From assembly GCF_041435435.1 (NCBI RefSeq), contig NZ_CP108494.1, positions 1,116,001-1,180,000 of the forward strand: 64,000 nucleotides of DNA, written 5' to 3'. The notes below the pieces were generated by a model, which ran no database searches, was not told where the DNA came from, and saw only the letters and a program-made list of their open reading frames with translations. The stretch comes from Streptomyces sp. NBC_01241 (GTDB lineage: Bacteria; Actinomycetota; Actinomycetes; Streptomycetales; Streptomycetaceae). Each line of letters begins with the position of its first letter. The stretch's first letter is position 1. Made by a program: the position numbers and the translations under genes. Positions 24,823 to 34,115 of the stretch are shown piece by piece.

Positions 24823-26229
24823 ATGGCGGAGGACCGGCAGGAACCGGGCGGCCGGGATGACGACACCCCGCAGGACCAGGACGCCGCACGGGGGGAGACA
24901 CCGGCCGGGGAGTCCTACATGTCGCTGCTGAACCTGCCGCTCAGCTCGGACCTCGACCGCATCGGCGAACAACTGCACGCCCTGGCTCGCGCTCAGGGCA
25001 CCCTCCAGGGGTTGCTTCAGGCGGTGCTGAGCATCACCGGCGAACTGGAACTGGCCGCGGTCCTGCGCCGCATCGTCAGCACCGCGATGGAACTGGCGGG
25101 TGCCCGCTACGGAGCCATGGGAGTGCTCGACGAGGAGGGCAGGTTCCTGGCCGAGTTCATCCCGCTGGGACTCACCGCGAAGGAGCTGGCACACCTGGAA
25201 GGAGTCGAGCTCCCCCGCGGACGGGGCCTGCTGGGCCACCTGATCCACCACCCTGAGCCGCTGCGGGTGAAGAACATCGCCACGCACCCGGAATCGGCCG
25301 GTTTCCCGCCCGGCCACCCTCCCATGCACTCCCTGCTCGGCGTCGCCATCAGCGTCCGCGGACGGATCTACGGCAACCTCTACCTCTCCGAACGCAAGGA
25401 CGGACGGCCCTTCGACCGGCACGACGAGGGCGTGATCCTGGCACTCGCCGGCACAGCCGGGGTGGCCATCGAGAACGCCCGTCTCTACCAGCAGGTCCGC
25501 CACAGCGCCGAGCAGTTCCAGCGGCTGCTGCTGCCCCGTCTGCCGGACCTGCACCCCTTCACGGCGGGAGCGGTCTACCGCCCCGCCAGTGCCCCCGCCG
25601 CACTGGGCGGGGACTGGTACGACGCCATGCTGCTGCCCGACGGCGCCTGCGTGGCGCTGATCGGGGATGTGGTCGGGCACGACATGCAGGCCGCGGCCAG
25701 CATGTCGCAGATCCGCAGCATGCTGCGGGCCCTGTGCCACGACGGGCGCACCGCGCCCAGCACCGTCCTCACCCGGCTGGACCGCATTCTGGCCTCCCTG
25801 GGCGAGGTCCCCTTCACCACCGTCCTGGTAGCCCGCCTGGAGCCAGTCGACGGCGGCTGGCAGCTGCACTGGAGCAGCGCCGGGCACCCGCCGCCGCTGT
25901 TGCTGCTGCCCGACGGCCGCGTGCGCTACCTGGAGACCGATCCCGGGGTTCCCCTCGGGGTCGCGCCCGAGCTGCCTCGTCCCGACCACTGCCAGGTGCT
26001 GCCCGTCGACAGCACCGTCGTCCTCTACACCGACGGCCTGGTGGAATTCCCCGGCCGGCCGCTGGACCAGGGCCTGGACGCGCTGGCGGTCACCGCCTCC
26101 CAGCACGCGGGCCGACCCCCGGAGGAGCTGTGCCGGGCACTGGCCGACCACCACCCCAGCGACGGCCACGACGATCTGGCGGTCATCGCCCTGCGCACCC
26201 CGCCCCTCACCGGCTACGCCCGCTCCTGA
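24823..26229 (+). CDS. GAF and SpoIIE-type PP2C serine phosphatase
   Basis: A protein of 468 aa. A short polar N-terminus is followed by a helix (SLLNLPLSSDLDRIGEQLHA) and a GAF domain (~residues 70-215: TGELELAAVLRRIVSTAMEL, GARYGAMGVLDE, LYLSERKDGRPF, ALAGTAGVAIENARLY). The C-terminal PP2C/SpoIIE domain has ALGGDWYDAMLLPDG (metal-binding Asp), LIGDVVGHDMQAAASM, LHWSSAGHPPPLLLLPDG, VVLYTDGLVE and DDLAVIALR. Such phosphatases dephosphorylate anti-sigma-factor antagonists in stress signalling, here perhaps in response to a ligand of the GAF domain. No anti-sigma gene of that class is adjacent. ATG 24823 is one option; ATG 24775 is in frame upstream. Confidence 0.9.
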   Translation: MAEDRQEPGGRDDDTPQDQDAARGETPAGESYMSLLNLPLSSDLDRIGEQLHALARAQGTLQGLLQAVLSITGELELAAVLRRIVSTAMELAGARYGAMGVLDEEGRFLAEFIPLGLTAKELAHLEGVELPRGRGLLGHLIHHPEPLRVKNIATHPESAGFPPGHPPMHSLLGVAISVRGRIYGNLYLSERKDGRPFDRHDEGVILALAGTAGVAIENARLYQQVRHSAEQFQRLLLPRLPDLHPFTAGAVYRPASAPAALGGDWYDAMLLPDGACVALIGDVVGHDMQAAASMSQIRSMLRALCHDGRTAPSTVLTRLDRILASLGEVPFTTVLVARLEPVDGGWQLHWSSAGHPPPLLLLPDGRVRYLETDPGVPLGVAPELPRPDHCQVLPVDSTVVLYTDGLVEFPGRPLDQGLDALAVTASQHAGRPPEELCRALADHHPSDGHDDLAVIALRTPPLTGYARS

Positions 26230-26369
26230 CACCGCAAGACCGGACTTCGGTCCCGCGTCGCGACCGGGCCGGTCGCCGCTCCCCGTCGGGAGGACGTGGT
26301 GTCCGGTTCCCGCCAGCTCCCAACAGCGCGTCCGGACATGCTCGATGCCACGAACCGACTTGGTGACTC

Positions 26370-26705
26370 CACCCACGACTGAAGCCGCGGGCTTCCTGTC
26401 GGGCGCGCGCGAACGCGGTCCACTTCGCCCCGGGCGCCCGCACCGCCTGGCACTCCCACGGCCTGGGCCAGACCCGCTACGTCGTCGAGGGCATCGCGCT
26501 GGTCCAGTCCCGCGGTGGCGAGGTCCTCGAAGCCCACCCCGGGGACGTGATCTGGACACCGGCCGGTGAGGAGCACTGGCACGGGGCCGCCCCCGACCAC
26601 TTCGTGACCCACATCGCCCGGTGGGAGACCGACGAGGCCGACTGGCGCGAGCACGTCACGGACGCCGAGTACGACGACACCCGCCGCAGCACCCGCAACA
26701 CCTGA
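26370..26705 (+). pseudogene. Cupin-domain protein, 5' end lost
   Basis: One plus-strand frame reads NAVHFAPGARTAWHSHGLGQ, TRYVVEGIALVQSRGG, HPGDVIWTPAGEEHWHGAAP and HFVTHIARWETDEADWREHV to a TGA. The metal-binding His and Glu pattern of a single-domain cupin is therefore intact. There is no usable start codon in this frame after the stop at about 26364-26366, and the expected first ~35 residues are absent or in another frame (a FLSGARER-like piece). The gene is most likely broken. Intact relatives are small quercetinase- or mandelonitrile-lyase-like cupins, often next to a zinc alcohol dehydrogenase. Confidence 0.6.
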
Positions 26706-26719
26706 TGCCCCAGCACCAC

Positions 26720-26875
26720 TTGAAGGAAGTCGTCATCCTGCGCGGAGCCGTCGTTCACGCTTCCGGGGATGCGCGCTTCGAGGAGCGCGCAGACTCGGAG
26801 ATCGTCAACCCCACCGACGCCGTCATCCGCACCGCGGCAACGGCCTTACTCACCTTGCCCGGCAGTGGAAGGTAA
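26720..26875 (+). pseudogene. N-terminal fragment of a zinc-dependent alcohol dehydrogenase
   Basis: The frame reads RGAVVHASGDARFEERADSE then IVNPTDAVIRTAAT. This is the first ~40 residues of MDR-type zinc alcohol dehydrogenases (VxHAPGDVRFEExPDPxI, EPTDAIIRxxATCICGSDLW). At the point where the first zinc Cys should appear, the sequence diverges to ALLTLPGSGR and stops. The catalytic and cofactor domains are missing. Together with the preceding cupin, this looks like a decayed two-gene unit cut by the event that brought the methyltransferase gene next to it. Confidence 0.55.
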
Positions 26876-26918
26876 ATGCGTCGACAGTGCCGTGCCGCGC
26901 CCGGCAGAGTGACCGCCC

Positions 26919-27656
26919 ATGACGAGCAGCGAGCTGTGGACCCGTGCGACCGCCGACCGCTACGACGCCGAGGAGAGCGACAAGTCCTCGGCGACCTTCC
27001 TCGGACCGGCTCTCGACTTCCTCGCGGGACTCGCCGGAGACGGCCGGGCACTGGAATTCGCCATCGGAACCGGACGCGTGGGTATCCCGCTCCGGGAACG
27101 CGGCGTGCCGGTGGCGGGCATCGAACTGTCCGAACACATGGCAGCGGTCCTGCGGCGCAAGATCGACGAGGACACACTCCCGGTCGCCATCGGGGACATG
27201 GCGAGGACCGCCGTCCCCGGCAAGTTCGCCCTGGTGTATCTCGTCTACAACACCATCACGAATCTGCTCACGCAGGACGAGCAGGTCGAGTGCTTCCGCA
27301 ACGCCGCGCGTCACCTGGCGCCCGGCGGCCGATTCGTCATCGAACTGGGTGTGCCGCCGCTGCGGTTCCTGCCGCCCGGGCAGGTCGCGGTGCCGTTCGA
27401 CGTCTCCGAGCGGCATCTCGGCTTCGACACTTTCGATTTGGTCGAGCAGATCCTCGTCTCGCACCACTTCGCCCGCGACGGCGACGGCCACTACCTCCGC
27501 ACCCACTCCCGGCACCGGTACGCCTGGCCGGCGGAGCTCGACCTCATGGCACGGATCGCGGGGCTGGAGCTCGAACTGCGCGTCGCGGACTGGGACAGGG
27601 CGCCCTTCACCCAGGACTCCGCGAAGCACATCTCCGTGTGGCGCAAGCCGGCCTGA
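26919..27656 (+). CDS. Class I SAM-dependent methyltransferase
   Basis: A protein of 245 aa. The AdoMet-binding motif I is ALEFAIGTGRVGIPLRERG (~residues 44-62), motif II VAGIELSEHMAAVLRRK, and VYLVYNTITNLLTQDEQ plus FRNAARHLAPGGRFVIELGV correspond to motifs III-IV. The C-terminal sheet (HRYAWPAELDLMARIAGLEL, FTQDSAKHISVWRKPA) is typical of small-molecule methyltransferases of this group. The substrate is unknown. The 3' third of this gene recurs, damaged, at about 57205-57477, so the gene has been partly duplicated within the window. Confidence 0.88.
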   Translation: MTSSELWTRATADRYDAEESDKSSATFLGPALDFLAGLAGDGRALEFAIGTGRVGIPLRERGVPVAGIELSEHMAAVLRRKIDEDTLPVAIGDMARTAVPGKFALVYLVYNTITNLLTQDEQVECFRNAARHLAPGGRFVIELGVPPLRFLPPGQVAVPFDVSERHLGFDTFDLVEQILVSHHFARDGDGHYLRTHSRHRYAWPAELDLMARIAGLELELRVADWDRAPFTQDSAKHISVWRKPA

Positions 27657-27714
27657 CGCGGCCCCGCCCATGGGCGCGGCCGGGAACATCTGTCCGGCGG
27701 TTCGGCGGCGGGGG

Positions 27715-29319
27715 TCAGGTCAGCAACCACACCGCCGTGTCCTGCGGGAGGCGGCCCCCTTCGTCCAGGGAACCGCTGGCGAGCAGGACGCCTGTGTGGG
27801 CAGGGAGCTCTGCGGGCTCCACGGCGAGGTTGACGACACAGGTCAGGCCAGGGCCCCGGCCGAAGGCGATGACCCCCGTCGCCGACGGCAGCCAGGTCAG
27901 CGACTCGTCCCCGAAGCCGGGGACGGTCCGTCGCAGCCGCAGCGCCTCGCGGTACAGCGTCAGCATCGAGGCGGGGTCGGTGCTCTGCCGGTCGGCGGCG
28001 TAGGCCGGCCAGTCCTCCGGCTGCGGCAGCCAGGGTTCGCCCCGCGAGCCGAAACCGCTGTTCGGCGCGTCGGCGACCCACGGGAGCGGCACTCTGCAGC
28101 CGTCTCGTCCCGGGTCGGTGCCGCCGGAGCGGAAGTGCATGGGGTCCTGGATGCGGTCGAGAGGCACGTCGGCCTCGGGCAGGCCCAGTTCCTCGCCCTG
28201 GTACACGTAGACGGCGCCGGGAAGCGCGAGGGTCAGCAGGGCGGCGGCCCGGGCGCGCCGGGTGCCGAGGTGCGGGTCCGTGGGCGTCCCGAAGGTCTTC
28301 TCGGCGAAGTCGAATCCGGTGTCCTCGCGGCCGTACCGTGTCACGGTCCGGGTCACGTCGTGGTTGCACAGGACCCAGGTCGCGGGGGCGCCGACCGGGG
28401 CGTGCTCGGCCAGGGTGTCGTCGATGGTGCGCCGCAGGCGGTCCGGCTGCCACGGGCACGCGAGGAAGTTGAAGTTGAAGGCGGTGTGCAGTTCGTCGGG
28501 GCGGAGGTAGCGGGCGAAGCGCTCGGAGTCGGGCAGCCAGACCTCGCCGACGTAGATCCCCTGGTACTCGTCGGCTATGGCGCGCCAGGACCGGTAGATG
28601 TCGTGGAGTTCGTCCTGGTCGATGTAGGGGTGGGGGTCGACGCCCTCGACGAAGTCGGCGAGTTGCGGGTCCTTGGCGAGCAGTGCCGCGGAGTCGATCC
28701 GTACGCCCGCGACGCCCCGTTCGAACCAGAAGCGCAGTATCTCTTCGTGTTCCTGACGGACCGTCGGGTGTGCCCAGTTGAGGTCGGGCTGCTCGGGGGT
28801 GAAGAGGTGGAGGTACCACTCACCGTCGGGCACGCGGGTCCAGGTGCGTCCGGAGAACTGGGAGGGCCAGTCGTTGGGTGGGAGTCCACCCCTCTTACCC
28901 CGGCCCGGCCGGAAGTGGAACAGCTCGCGCTCGGGGCTGCCGGGCCCGGCGTCCAGGGCCGCCCGGAACCAGACGTGCTGATCGGACACGTGGTTGGGGA
29001 CGATGTCGACGATGACCCGGAGGCCGGACTCGCGGGCTTCCGCGATGAGTTTCTCGGCCTCGGCAAGTGTTCCGAAGGCGGGGTCGATGGTGCGGTAGTC
29101 GGCGACGTCGTAGCCGCCGTCGACGAGTGGCGAGACGTACCAGGGCGTGAACCAGAGGGCGTCGACACCGAGTTCGACGAGGTAGGGCAGTTTCGCCCGG
29201 ACGCCCGCGAGGTCCCCGGTGCCGTCGCCGTCGCCGTCGGCGAAGCTGCGTGGGTACACCTGGTAGATGACGGCGCTGCGCCACCAGTCGTCGGTGCGTT
29301 CCGAGTGAGGGGCTGCCAC
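27715..29319 (-). CDS. GH13 alpha-glucosidase / oligo-1,6-glucosidase
   Basis: A cytoplasmic glycoside hydrolase of 534 aa. The N-terminus WWRSAVIYQVYPRSFADGDG and VDIVPNHVSDQH (region I), GVAGVRIDSAALLA (region II with the nucleophile Asp), YVGEVWLPD (region III acid/base Glu) and WVLCNHDVTRTV (region IV Asp) give the complete GH13 set. It would hydrolyse maltose, isomaltose or short maltodextrins taken up by the ABC system encoded immediately upstream in the same orientation. GTG 29319 with GAAAGGA before it is the chosen start. It is the last gene of the lacI-linked operon. Confidence 0.92.
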   Translation of the reverse strand: MAAPHSERTDDWWRSAVIYQVYPRSFADGDGDGTGDLAGVRAKLPYLVELGVDALWFTPWYVSPLVDGGYDVADYRTIDPAFGTLAEAEKLIAEARESGLRVIVDIVPNHVSDQHVWFRAALDAGPGSPERELFHFRPGRGKRGGLPPNDWPSQFSGRTWTRVPDGEWYLHLFTPEQPDLNWAHPTVRQEHEEILRFWFERGVAGVRIDSAALLAKDPQLADFVEGVDPHPYIDQDELHDIYRSWRAIADEYQGIYVGEVWLPDSERFARYLRPDELHTAFNFNFLACPWQPDRLRRTIDDTLAEHAPVGAPATWVLCNHDVTRTVTRYGREDTGFDFAEKTFGTPTDPHLGTRRARAAALLTLALPGAVYVYQGEELGLPEADVPLDRIQDPMHFRSGGTDPGRDGCRVPLPWVADAPNSGFGSRGEPWLPQPEDWPAYAADRQSTDPASMLTLYREALRLRRTVPGFGDESLTWLPSATGVIAFGRGPGLTCVVNLAVEPAELPAHTGVLLASGSLDEGGRLPQDTAVWLLT

Positions 29320-29470
29320 GTGACGGTCCTTTCGGGCAGGGTGATTCTCCACCGTCGGCCCGGAACAGCAGGGCGCCGGAAAACAGGGCCGGCGGCAGAG
29401 GATTCTTGGAGGTGCGAGAGGGTGGGGCGTGTGCGGGGCGGGGATGCTCGGTCCGGGTGCACGCGGGCTG

Positions 29471-30346
29471 TCAGCCCTTGAGGCCACCCGCGGTGAGGCC
29501 GCTCATGATGTTGCGCTGGAAGATCAGGAAGATGAGCAGCGTCGGCAGGGACGCGATCGTGAGCGCGGCGATCAGCACGTTCTCGGGAACGCCGTTGGAG
29601 AGCGAGTAGATGCCGACGTTGAGTGTCTGCACGGCCGGGTCGGGCAGGGTGAGCATCGGCCAGAGGAAGTCCTTCCAGACCCCGACCACGGCGAAGATGG
29701 AGACGACACCCAGAATCGGCCGTGAGATGGGCAGCACGATCGACCACAGCGTGCGCATCGGTGAGGCTCCGTCCATGGAGGCGGCGTCCAGCAGTTCCTT
29801 CGGGATGGAGTCGAAGAATCTCTTCAGCAGGAAAATGTTGAAGGCGTTCGTCACCGAGGGCAGCCAGATCACCCAGGGCGAGTTCAGCAGATTGCGCTGC
29901 ACGAACGGCACGTCCAGGACCGTGAGGTACTGCGGAACGACGAGCACGGTCGCCGGGATCATCAGGGTGGCGAGCATCATGCCGAGGATCGCCTTGCCGA
30001 AGAGCGGCCGCAGCTTGGAGAACGAATAGGCCGCCGCCACATCGAAGATCAGCTGGAAGGCCAGGGCGCCGAAGGCGTAGTACAGCGTGTTGAAGAGGAG
30101 CCGGGAGAGGTCCATCACTTCCCAGGCGCGGGTGTAGTTCCCGGGGTTCAGCGACTCGGGGGCGAACGTCGGCGGTATTTGGACGGCTTCCTGCGTGGAC
30201 TTGAGGCCACCGGACGCCATCCAGTAGAGGGGTCCGAGAAAGACCAGGGTGAACAGGCCGACGACGAGGACGAAGGTCACCCAGTAGACGATCCTGCCCC
30301 GGGGCCTGGCCAGTTGGGCCGGTGAGACGAGTGTGCGTGTGGACAT
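29471..30346 (-). CDS. Carbohydrate ABC transporter permease (MalG type)
   Basis: A membrane protein of 291 aa with about six transmembrane helices; the first is VYWVTFVLVVGLFTLVFLGP. The ATPase-contact EAA loop is KELLDAASMDGASPMRTLWSIVLP, and the C-terminus NIMSGLTAGGLKG is typical of MalG-like permeases. It forms the inner-membrane channel with the permease encoded 18 bp upstream and uses the lipoprotein encoded before that. No dedicated ATPase is encoded here. Streptomyces sugar systems commonly share the MsiK ATPase encoded elsewhere. Confidence 0.93.
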   Translation of the reverse strand: MSTRTLVSPAQLARPRGRIVYWVTFVLVVGLFTLVFLGPLYWMASGGLKSTQEAVQIPPTFAPESLNPGNYTRAWEVMDLSRLLFNTLYYAFGALAFQLIFDVAAAYSFSKLRPLFGKAILGMMLATLMIPATVLVVPQYLTVLDVPFVQRNLLNSPWVIWLPSVTNAFNIFLLKRFFDSIPKELLDAASMDGASPMRTLWSIVLPISRPILGVVSIFAVVGVWKDFLWPMLTLPDPAVQTLNVGIYSLSNGVPENVLIAALTIASLPTLLIFLIFQRNIMSGLTAGGLKG

Positions 30347-30364
30347 CTGTCGTATCCCCCGGTC

Positions 30365-31327
30365 CTACTCGTCCTCGGCGCGGCTGAGCTTCACGTACGC
30401 CGCCGAGACCCCGGCGAGCAGTACGAGGAGGACCAGACCGAGCGCCGCCGCGGCGCCGTAGTTGTTGAAGTTGAAGGCGTACTGGTAGATGAGGTAGACG
30501 ACGGTGGTGGTCGATCCCTCGGGGCCCGCGCCGCCGGTGAGCAGGAACGGTTCGACGAACACCTGCATGGTCGCGATGACCTGCATGAGCAGCAGGAGCG
30601 AGAGGATGAGCCGGGTCTGCGGGATGGTGACGTGCCAGATCTTGCGGAACAGACCGGCCCCGTCCAGTTCCGCGGCCTCGTACAGTTCGCCGGGGATTCC
30701 CTGCAGCGCGGCGAGGTAGATCAGGGTCGCGCCGCCCATGTTCATCCACGTCGCCGCGATGACCACGGAGAGCATGGAGGTGTCCGGGTCCTGGAGCCAT
30801 TGCTGCGCGGGGAGACCGAAGAAGCCGAGGATCTCGTTGAGCAGGCCGTACCCGGGGTCGTAGAGATACTTGAAGAGCAGTACGGAGGCGACCGGTGGCA
30901 GCATGACCGGCAGGTAGACCAGCAGACGCAGATACCCCCGCGCGTGCCGGAACTCATTGAGGACCACCGCGACGACGAACGGTACGGCGAAGCCGAGGAC
31001 CAGCGCGAGTACGGTGAACAGCAGGGTGTTGCGCCAGGCCTGCCAGAAGGCCGGGTCGTTGTAGACGGTGTTCAGATTGGACAGCCCGGCCCACGTCGTC
31101 CGTCCGCCTTCGGTCTTCTGGAAGGCGAGAAGGAACTCCCTGACCATCGGGTACCAGGAGAACAGCGCGAAACAGATCACGGCACCGATCAGGAAGCCGT
31201 GGGCCGTGAGATTGCGACGAAGGTGCTTGGCGAAGGTTCCGCCGGACGGCCCCGGCCCGCGGCCCTGGTGCCCGGGGCGGCGGGACTTGTTCGCCGTGGT
31301 CGTGGTGGAGAGGGTGGGGGCCGACAA
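30365..31327 (-). CDS. Carbohydrate ABC transporter permease (MalF type)
   Basis: A membrane protein of 320 aa. A ~35-residue polar N-terminus is followed by a first helix AHGFLIGAVICFALFSWYP and five more. The EAA loop is ELYEAAELDGAGLFRKIWHVTIP. It pairs with the MalG-type permease. The start is a TTG at 31327 with GAGGAGG 6 bp upstream. The open frame runs far upstream, but that part overlaps the binding-protein gene antisense-like and has no similarity. It is the second of four structural genes in the operon. Confidence 0.9.
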   Translation of the reverse strand: MSAPTLSTTTTANKSRRPGHQGRGPGPSGGTFAKHLRRNLTAHGFLIGAVICFALFSWYPMVREFLLAFQKTEGGRTTWAGLSNLNTVYNDPAFWQAWRNTLLFTVLALVLGFAVPFVVAVVLNEFRHARGYLRLLVYLPVMLPPVASVLLFKYLYDPGYGLLNEILGFFGLPAQQWLQDPDTSMLSVVIAATWMNMGGATLIYLAALQGIPGELYEAAELDGAGLFRKIWHVTIPQTRLILSLLLLMQVIATMQVFVEPFLLTGGAGPEGSTTTVVYLIYQYAFNFNNYGAAAALGLVLLVLLAGVSAAYVKLSRAEDE

Positions 31328-31410
31328 CTGTCGCCTCCTCGGTGCGGAAGTGCCGGAGTGCGGTCGGGGAACGGTCGGGACACCGGGGGCCGGCCGGCCC
31401 CCGGTGTCGG

Positions 31411-32826
31411 TCACTGGTTGGCCAGGACCTGGTTGACCTGCGCCTCGGCGGTGGCGAGCAGCTTGTCGACGTCGGCGTCCTTGTTGGTGAGGATGCCCGA
31501 CATCACGTTGTCGAGGACCTTGTAGACCTCCTGGGCCTTCGGCGGCTCCGCCTTGCCCGGGACGGAGTTGTCCGTGAACGTCTTGAAGTTGGCGACCGGC
31601 ATGGTGGCGTACTGGATACGCGCCGCGTCGTCCTTGGTCTTGGACTCGTTCAGCCAGAAGTTGGGCTGGGGAACGCCCACAGGCAGCTTGTCGGCCTTGG
31701 TGCGGGCCCACTCGAACTGCCCCTTGCCGACGGTGAGGTTCTTGAAGTTCAGCCAGGCGACGGCGGCCTTGATCTTGTCGCCGGAGATCCCCTTCTTGAT
31801 CATGTAGTTGTTGCCGCCGGCCAGGGTGTTCTTCTCGCCCGGGATCGGTCCCATGCCGAAGTTCTCGTAACTGGCGCCGAGTTGCTGGACCATGTATGCG
31901 ATGTCGTCGGGTGCGGCCAGGAACATACCCAGCTTGTCGGTGGCTATCTGCTTCTGCAGGTCGCCCCACTTGAGCAGTTGCGTCTTGCCCATGCTGTCGT
32001 CCTGCCAGCGCATGGCGTGCAGGTTCTCGGCGACCTGCCTGCCCAGTTCGTTGTTGAAGGCGGCCCTATTGCCGCTCGCGTCGACGACCTCACCACCGCG
32101 GCTGTACATCTGCGCGGTGAAGTGCCAGCCACCCGTGTTGCCGGCGCTGTACTCGCCGAAGCCCGCGATGCCCTTGCCCAGGCCCGCGATCTTCTTCGCG
32201 GCCGTGCGGACCTCTTCCCAGGTGCGCGGCGGAGCGTCGGGGTCCAGGCCCGCCTGTTGGAAGAGCTTGCGGTTGATGAGCAGGCCCATGGTGTAGTTGC
32301 TGGTGGGCAGGCCGTAGAGCTTGCCGTCCTGCTTGAGCGAGTTGAGGACGTTCGGGTCGATGTCCTTCAGCAGGGGAACGCTCTTGTCGCTGACGTAGGC
32401 GGTGATGTCCGCGGCACCGTCGTTATCGAGGACCTGCGGGAGATCGGTGAAGTAGGTGTAGAACACGTCCGGCTGGGACTTGGCCTTGAGCATCGCTGTG
32501 AAGCGCGGCGGCTCCAGACACTGGCCGGGGGTGGAGCGTCCTTCGATAGTGACGCCGGGGTACGTCTTGTTGAACTCGGCGACGTCCTCCTTCCACTCCT
32601 TGAGCTCGGCCGCCTTCGCCGCAGGGGGCATGCAGTCGATGGTGAGCGTCACCTTGGTCTTCGGGTCCAGGGGGGCGGCGGGGTCCAAGGACTCGCCACC
32701 TTCGGATCCACCGCTGCCGTTGTTGCTGCTGCTCGTGCCGCAGGCGGCGAGCGCGGTCAGCGTGAGCGCGGAGACGAGGGCGACCGCGCCGGCGCGGCGG
32801 GTACGGCGGAACCGGGCACTTCTCAT
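31411..32826 (-). CDS. Sugar-binding lipoprotein of ABC transporter
   Basis: An extracellular solute-binding protein (family 1) of 471 aa. The signal peptide of residues 1-~29 ends in the lipobox LAAC (TALTLTALAACG), followed by a Ser/Asn/Gly linker. The mature part shows VTLTIDCMPPAAKAAELKEW, QPDVFYTYFTDLPQVL, KLYGLPTSNYTMGLLINRKL and FLAAPDDIAYMVQQLG, the usual two-lobe maltose-binding-like layout. It captures an oligosaccharide, probably an alpha-glucoside given the GH13 enzyme in the operon. ATG 32826 is preceded by GAAGGGGACC. Confidence 0.92.
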   Translation of the reverse strand: MRSARFRRTRRAGAVALVSALTLTALAACGTSSSNNGSGGSEGGESLDPAAPLDPKTKVTLTIDCMPPAAKAAELKEWKEDVAEFNKTYPGVTIEGRSTPGQCLEPPRFTAMLKAKSQPDVFYTYFTDLPQVLDNDGAADITAYVSDKSVPLLKDIDPNVLNSLKQDGKLYGLPTSNYTMGLLINRKLFQQAGLDPDAPPRTWEEVRTAAKKIAGLGKGIAGFGEYSAGNTGGWHFTAQMYSRGGEVVDASGNRAAFNNELGRQVAENLHAMRWQDDSMGKTQLLKWGDLQKQIATDKLGMFLAAPDDIAYMVQQLGASYENFGMGPIPGEKNTLAGGNNYMIKKGISGDKIKAAVAWLNFKNLTVGKGQFEWARTKADKLPVGVPQPNFWLNESKTKDDAARIQYATMPVANFKTFTDNSVPGKAEPPKAQEVYKVLDNVMSGILTNKDADVDKLLATAEAQVNQVLANQ

Positions 32827-33021
32827 GGGTGGTCCCCTTCGGGCATGAACGTGGAGGTCGCCCCACCGCCGATGCGTTGTGGGGCGTCGCACACTCAACC
32901 ACCGCCAACAGGTGAACGCAATATCTCGCGCTGATTTCGTAATTGTTTGACAGATGACCGTATGGGGCGCGCCGGGAGCGGCGACCCACTGTCGGTCAAC
33001 CCCGGCTACGCGGACATGGAA

Positions 33022-33068
33022 ATGCCGCGGGGCCCTGTCCGAGGAGGGTGGACACGGCCCCGCGGCAT
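33022..33068 (-). terminator. Hairpin between lacI-type gene and sugar-binding protein gene
   Basis: A perfect 13-bp stem (ATGCCGCGGGGCC, 33022-33034, with 33056-33068) and a 21-nt loop. It lies just beyond the regulator stop and before the transport operon, so the repressor gene is probably transcribed separately from the uptake genes. Confidence 0.65.
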
Positions 33069-33101
33069 CGCGAAGCGCGGCGGCGGGCAGGCGGCCGGGA
33101 T

Positions 33102-34109
33102 CTACCGCGGCGCCTGGGCCGTGGAGCCGCGCACCACCAGTTCGGGCTCGAAGAGCAGTTCACCGGGGTGCACTTCGCCATCCCGGATCTGGGTGCACAG
33201 CAACTCGACGGCCGCGCGCCCCATCGCCTCGATGGGCTGACGCACGGTGGTGAGCGGGGGCTCCGTGCAGTTCATGAAGGCGGAGTCGTCGTATCCGACC
33301 ACGGAGACGTCACCCGGTACGGCGAGCCCGCGCCGGCGAGCCGCCCGTACGGCACCCAGGGCCAGCGGGTCGCTCGCGCAGATGATGCCGGTGACACCCC
33401 GATCGAGAAGGCGCGATGCGGCCGCCTGGCCGCCCTCCAGGGAGAATATCGTCCGCTCCACGCACGCGTCCGGCAGTTCCCCGCCGTTGGCCCGTGCGAC
33501 GTCCCGCGCGGCCCCCAGCTTGCGCCGCGAAGGGATGTGGTCGGCCGGGCCCAGCACCAGACCGATGGACTCATGGCCCAGCGAGACCAGATGACGCCAG
33601 GCCTGCTCGACGGCGACGGCGTCGTCGCAGGAGATGCAGGGGAAGTCGAGGTTCTCTATCGGAGCGTTGATGAGGACGACCGGAATCTTCCGCTCGGCGA
33701 GCAGCCGGTAGTGCTCGTGCGGGGCGTCCGCCTGGGCGAACAGCCCACCGGCGAAGACGACGCCGGAGACCTGCTGCTGGAGCAGCAGCTCCACGTAGTC
33801 GGCCTCGGAGACGCCGCCCTTGGTCTGGGTGCACAGGACCGGAGTGAGACCCTGCTGCGCCAGCGCACCGCCGATCACCTCGGCGAAAGCCGGGAAGATC
33901 GGGTTCTGCAGCTCGGGCAGGACCAGGCCCACGAGGCGCGCGCGCTCGCCACGCAGCTGGGTCGGCCGCTCGTATCCGAGCACGTCCAGCGCGGTGAGCA
34001 CGGACTGCCGGGTCGCCTGGGAGACCCCGGGCTTGCCATTGAGGACCCGGCTGACGGTGGCCTCACTGACACCCACCTTCTTCGCTACTTGAGCAAGTCG
34101 TCGCGTCAT
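33102..34109 (-). CDS. LacI family transcriptional regulator
   Basis: A repressor of 335 aa. The N-terminal HTH (RLAQVAKKVGVSEATVSRVL, NGKPGVSQATRQSVLTALDVL with the hinge LGYERP) is followed by a periplasmic-binding-like sensor domain (ARLVGLVLPELQNPIFPAFA, GVVFAGGLF, CISCDDAVAVEQAWRHL, GDVSVVGYDDSAF). It probably represses the adjacent alpha-glucoside uptake genes until the sugar binds. The ATG 34109 lies just beside an array of GCAAGC half-sites (34116-34155), consistent with autoregulation. Confidence 0.93.
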   Translation of the reverse strand: MTRRLAQVAKKVGVSEATVSRVLNGKPGVSQATRQSVLTALDVLGYERPTQLRGERARLVGLVLPELQNPIFPAFAEVIGGALAQQGLTPVLCTQTKGGVSEADYVELLLQQQVSGVVFAGGLFAQADAPHEHYRLLAERKIPVVLINAPIENLDFPCISCDDAVAVEQAWRHLVSLGHESIGLVLGPADHIPSRRKLGAARDVARANGGELPDACVERTIFSLEGGQAAASRLLDRGVTGIICASDPLALGAVRAARRRGLAVPGDVSVVGYDDSAFMNCTEPPLTTVRQPIEAMGRAAVELLCTQIRDGEVHPGELLFEPELVVRGSTAQAPR

Positions 34110-34115
34110 ACACGC

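Noticed and set aside
24493..26559. A 688-codon minus-strand frame opposite the GAF-SpoIIE gene
   Set aside because: It is an antisense shadow without recognisable domain; the plus strand encodes a full two-domain phosphatase.
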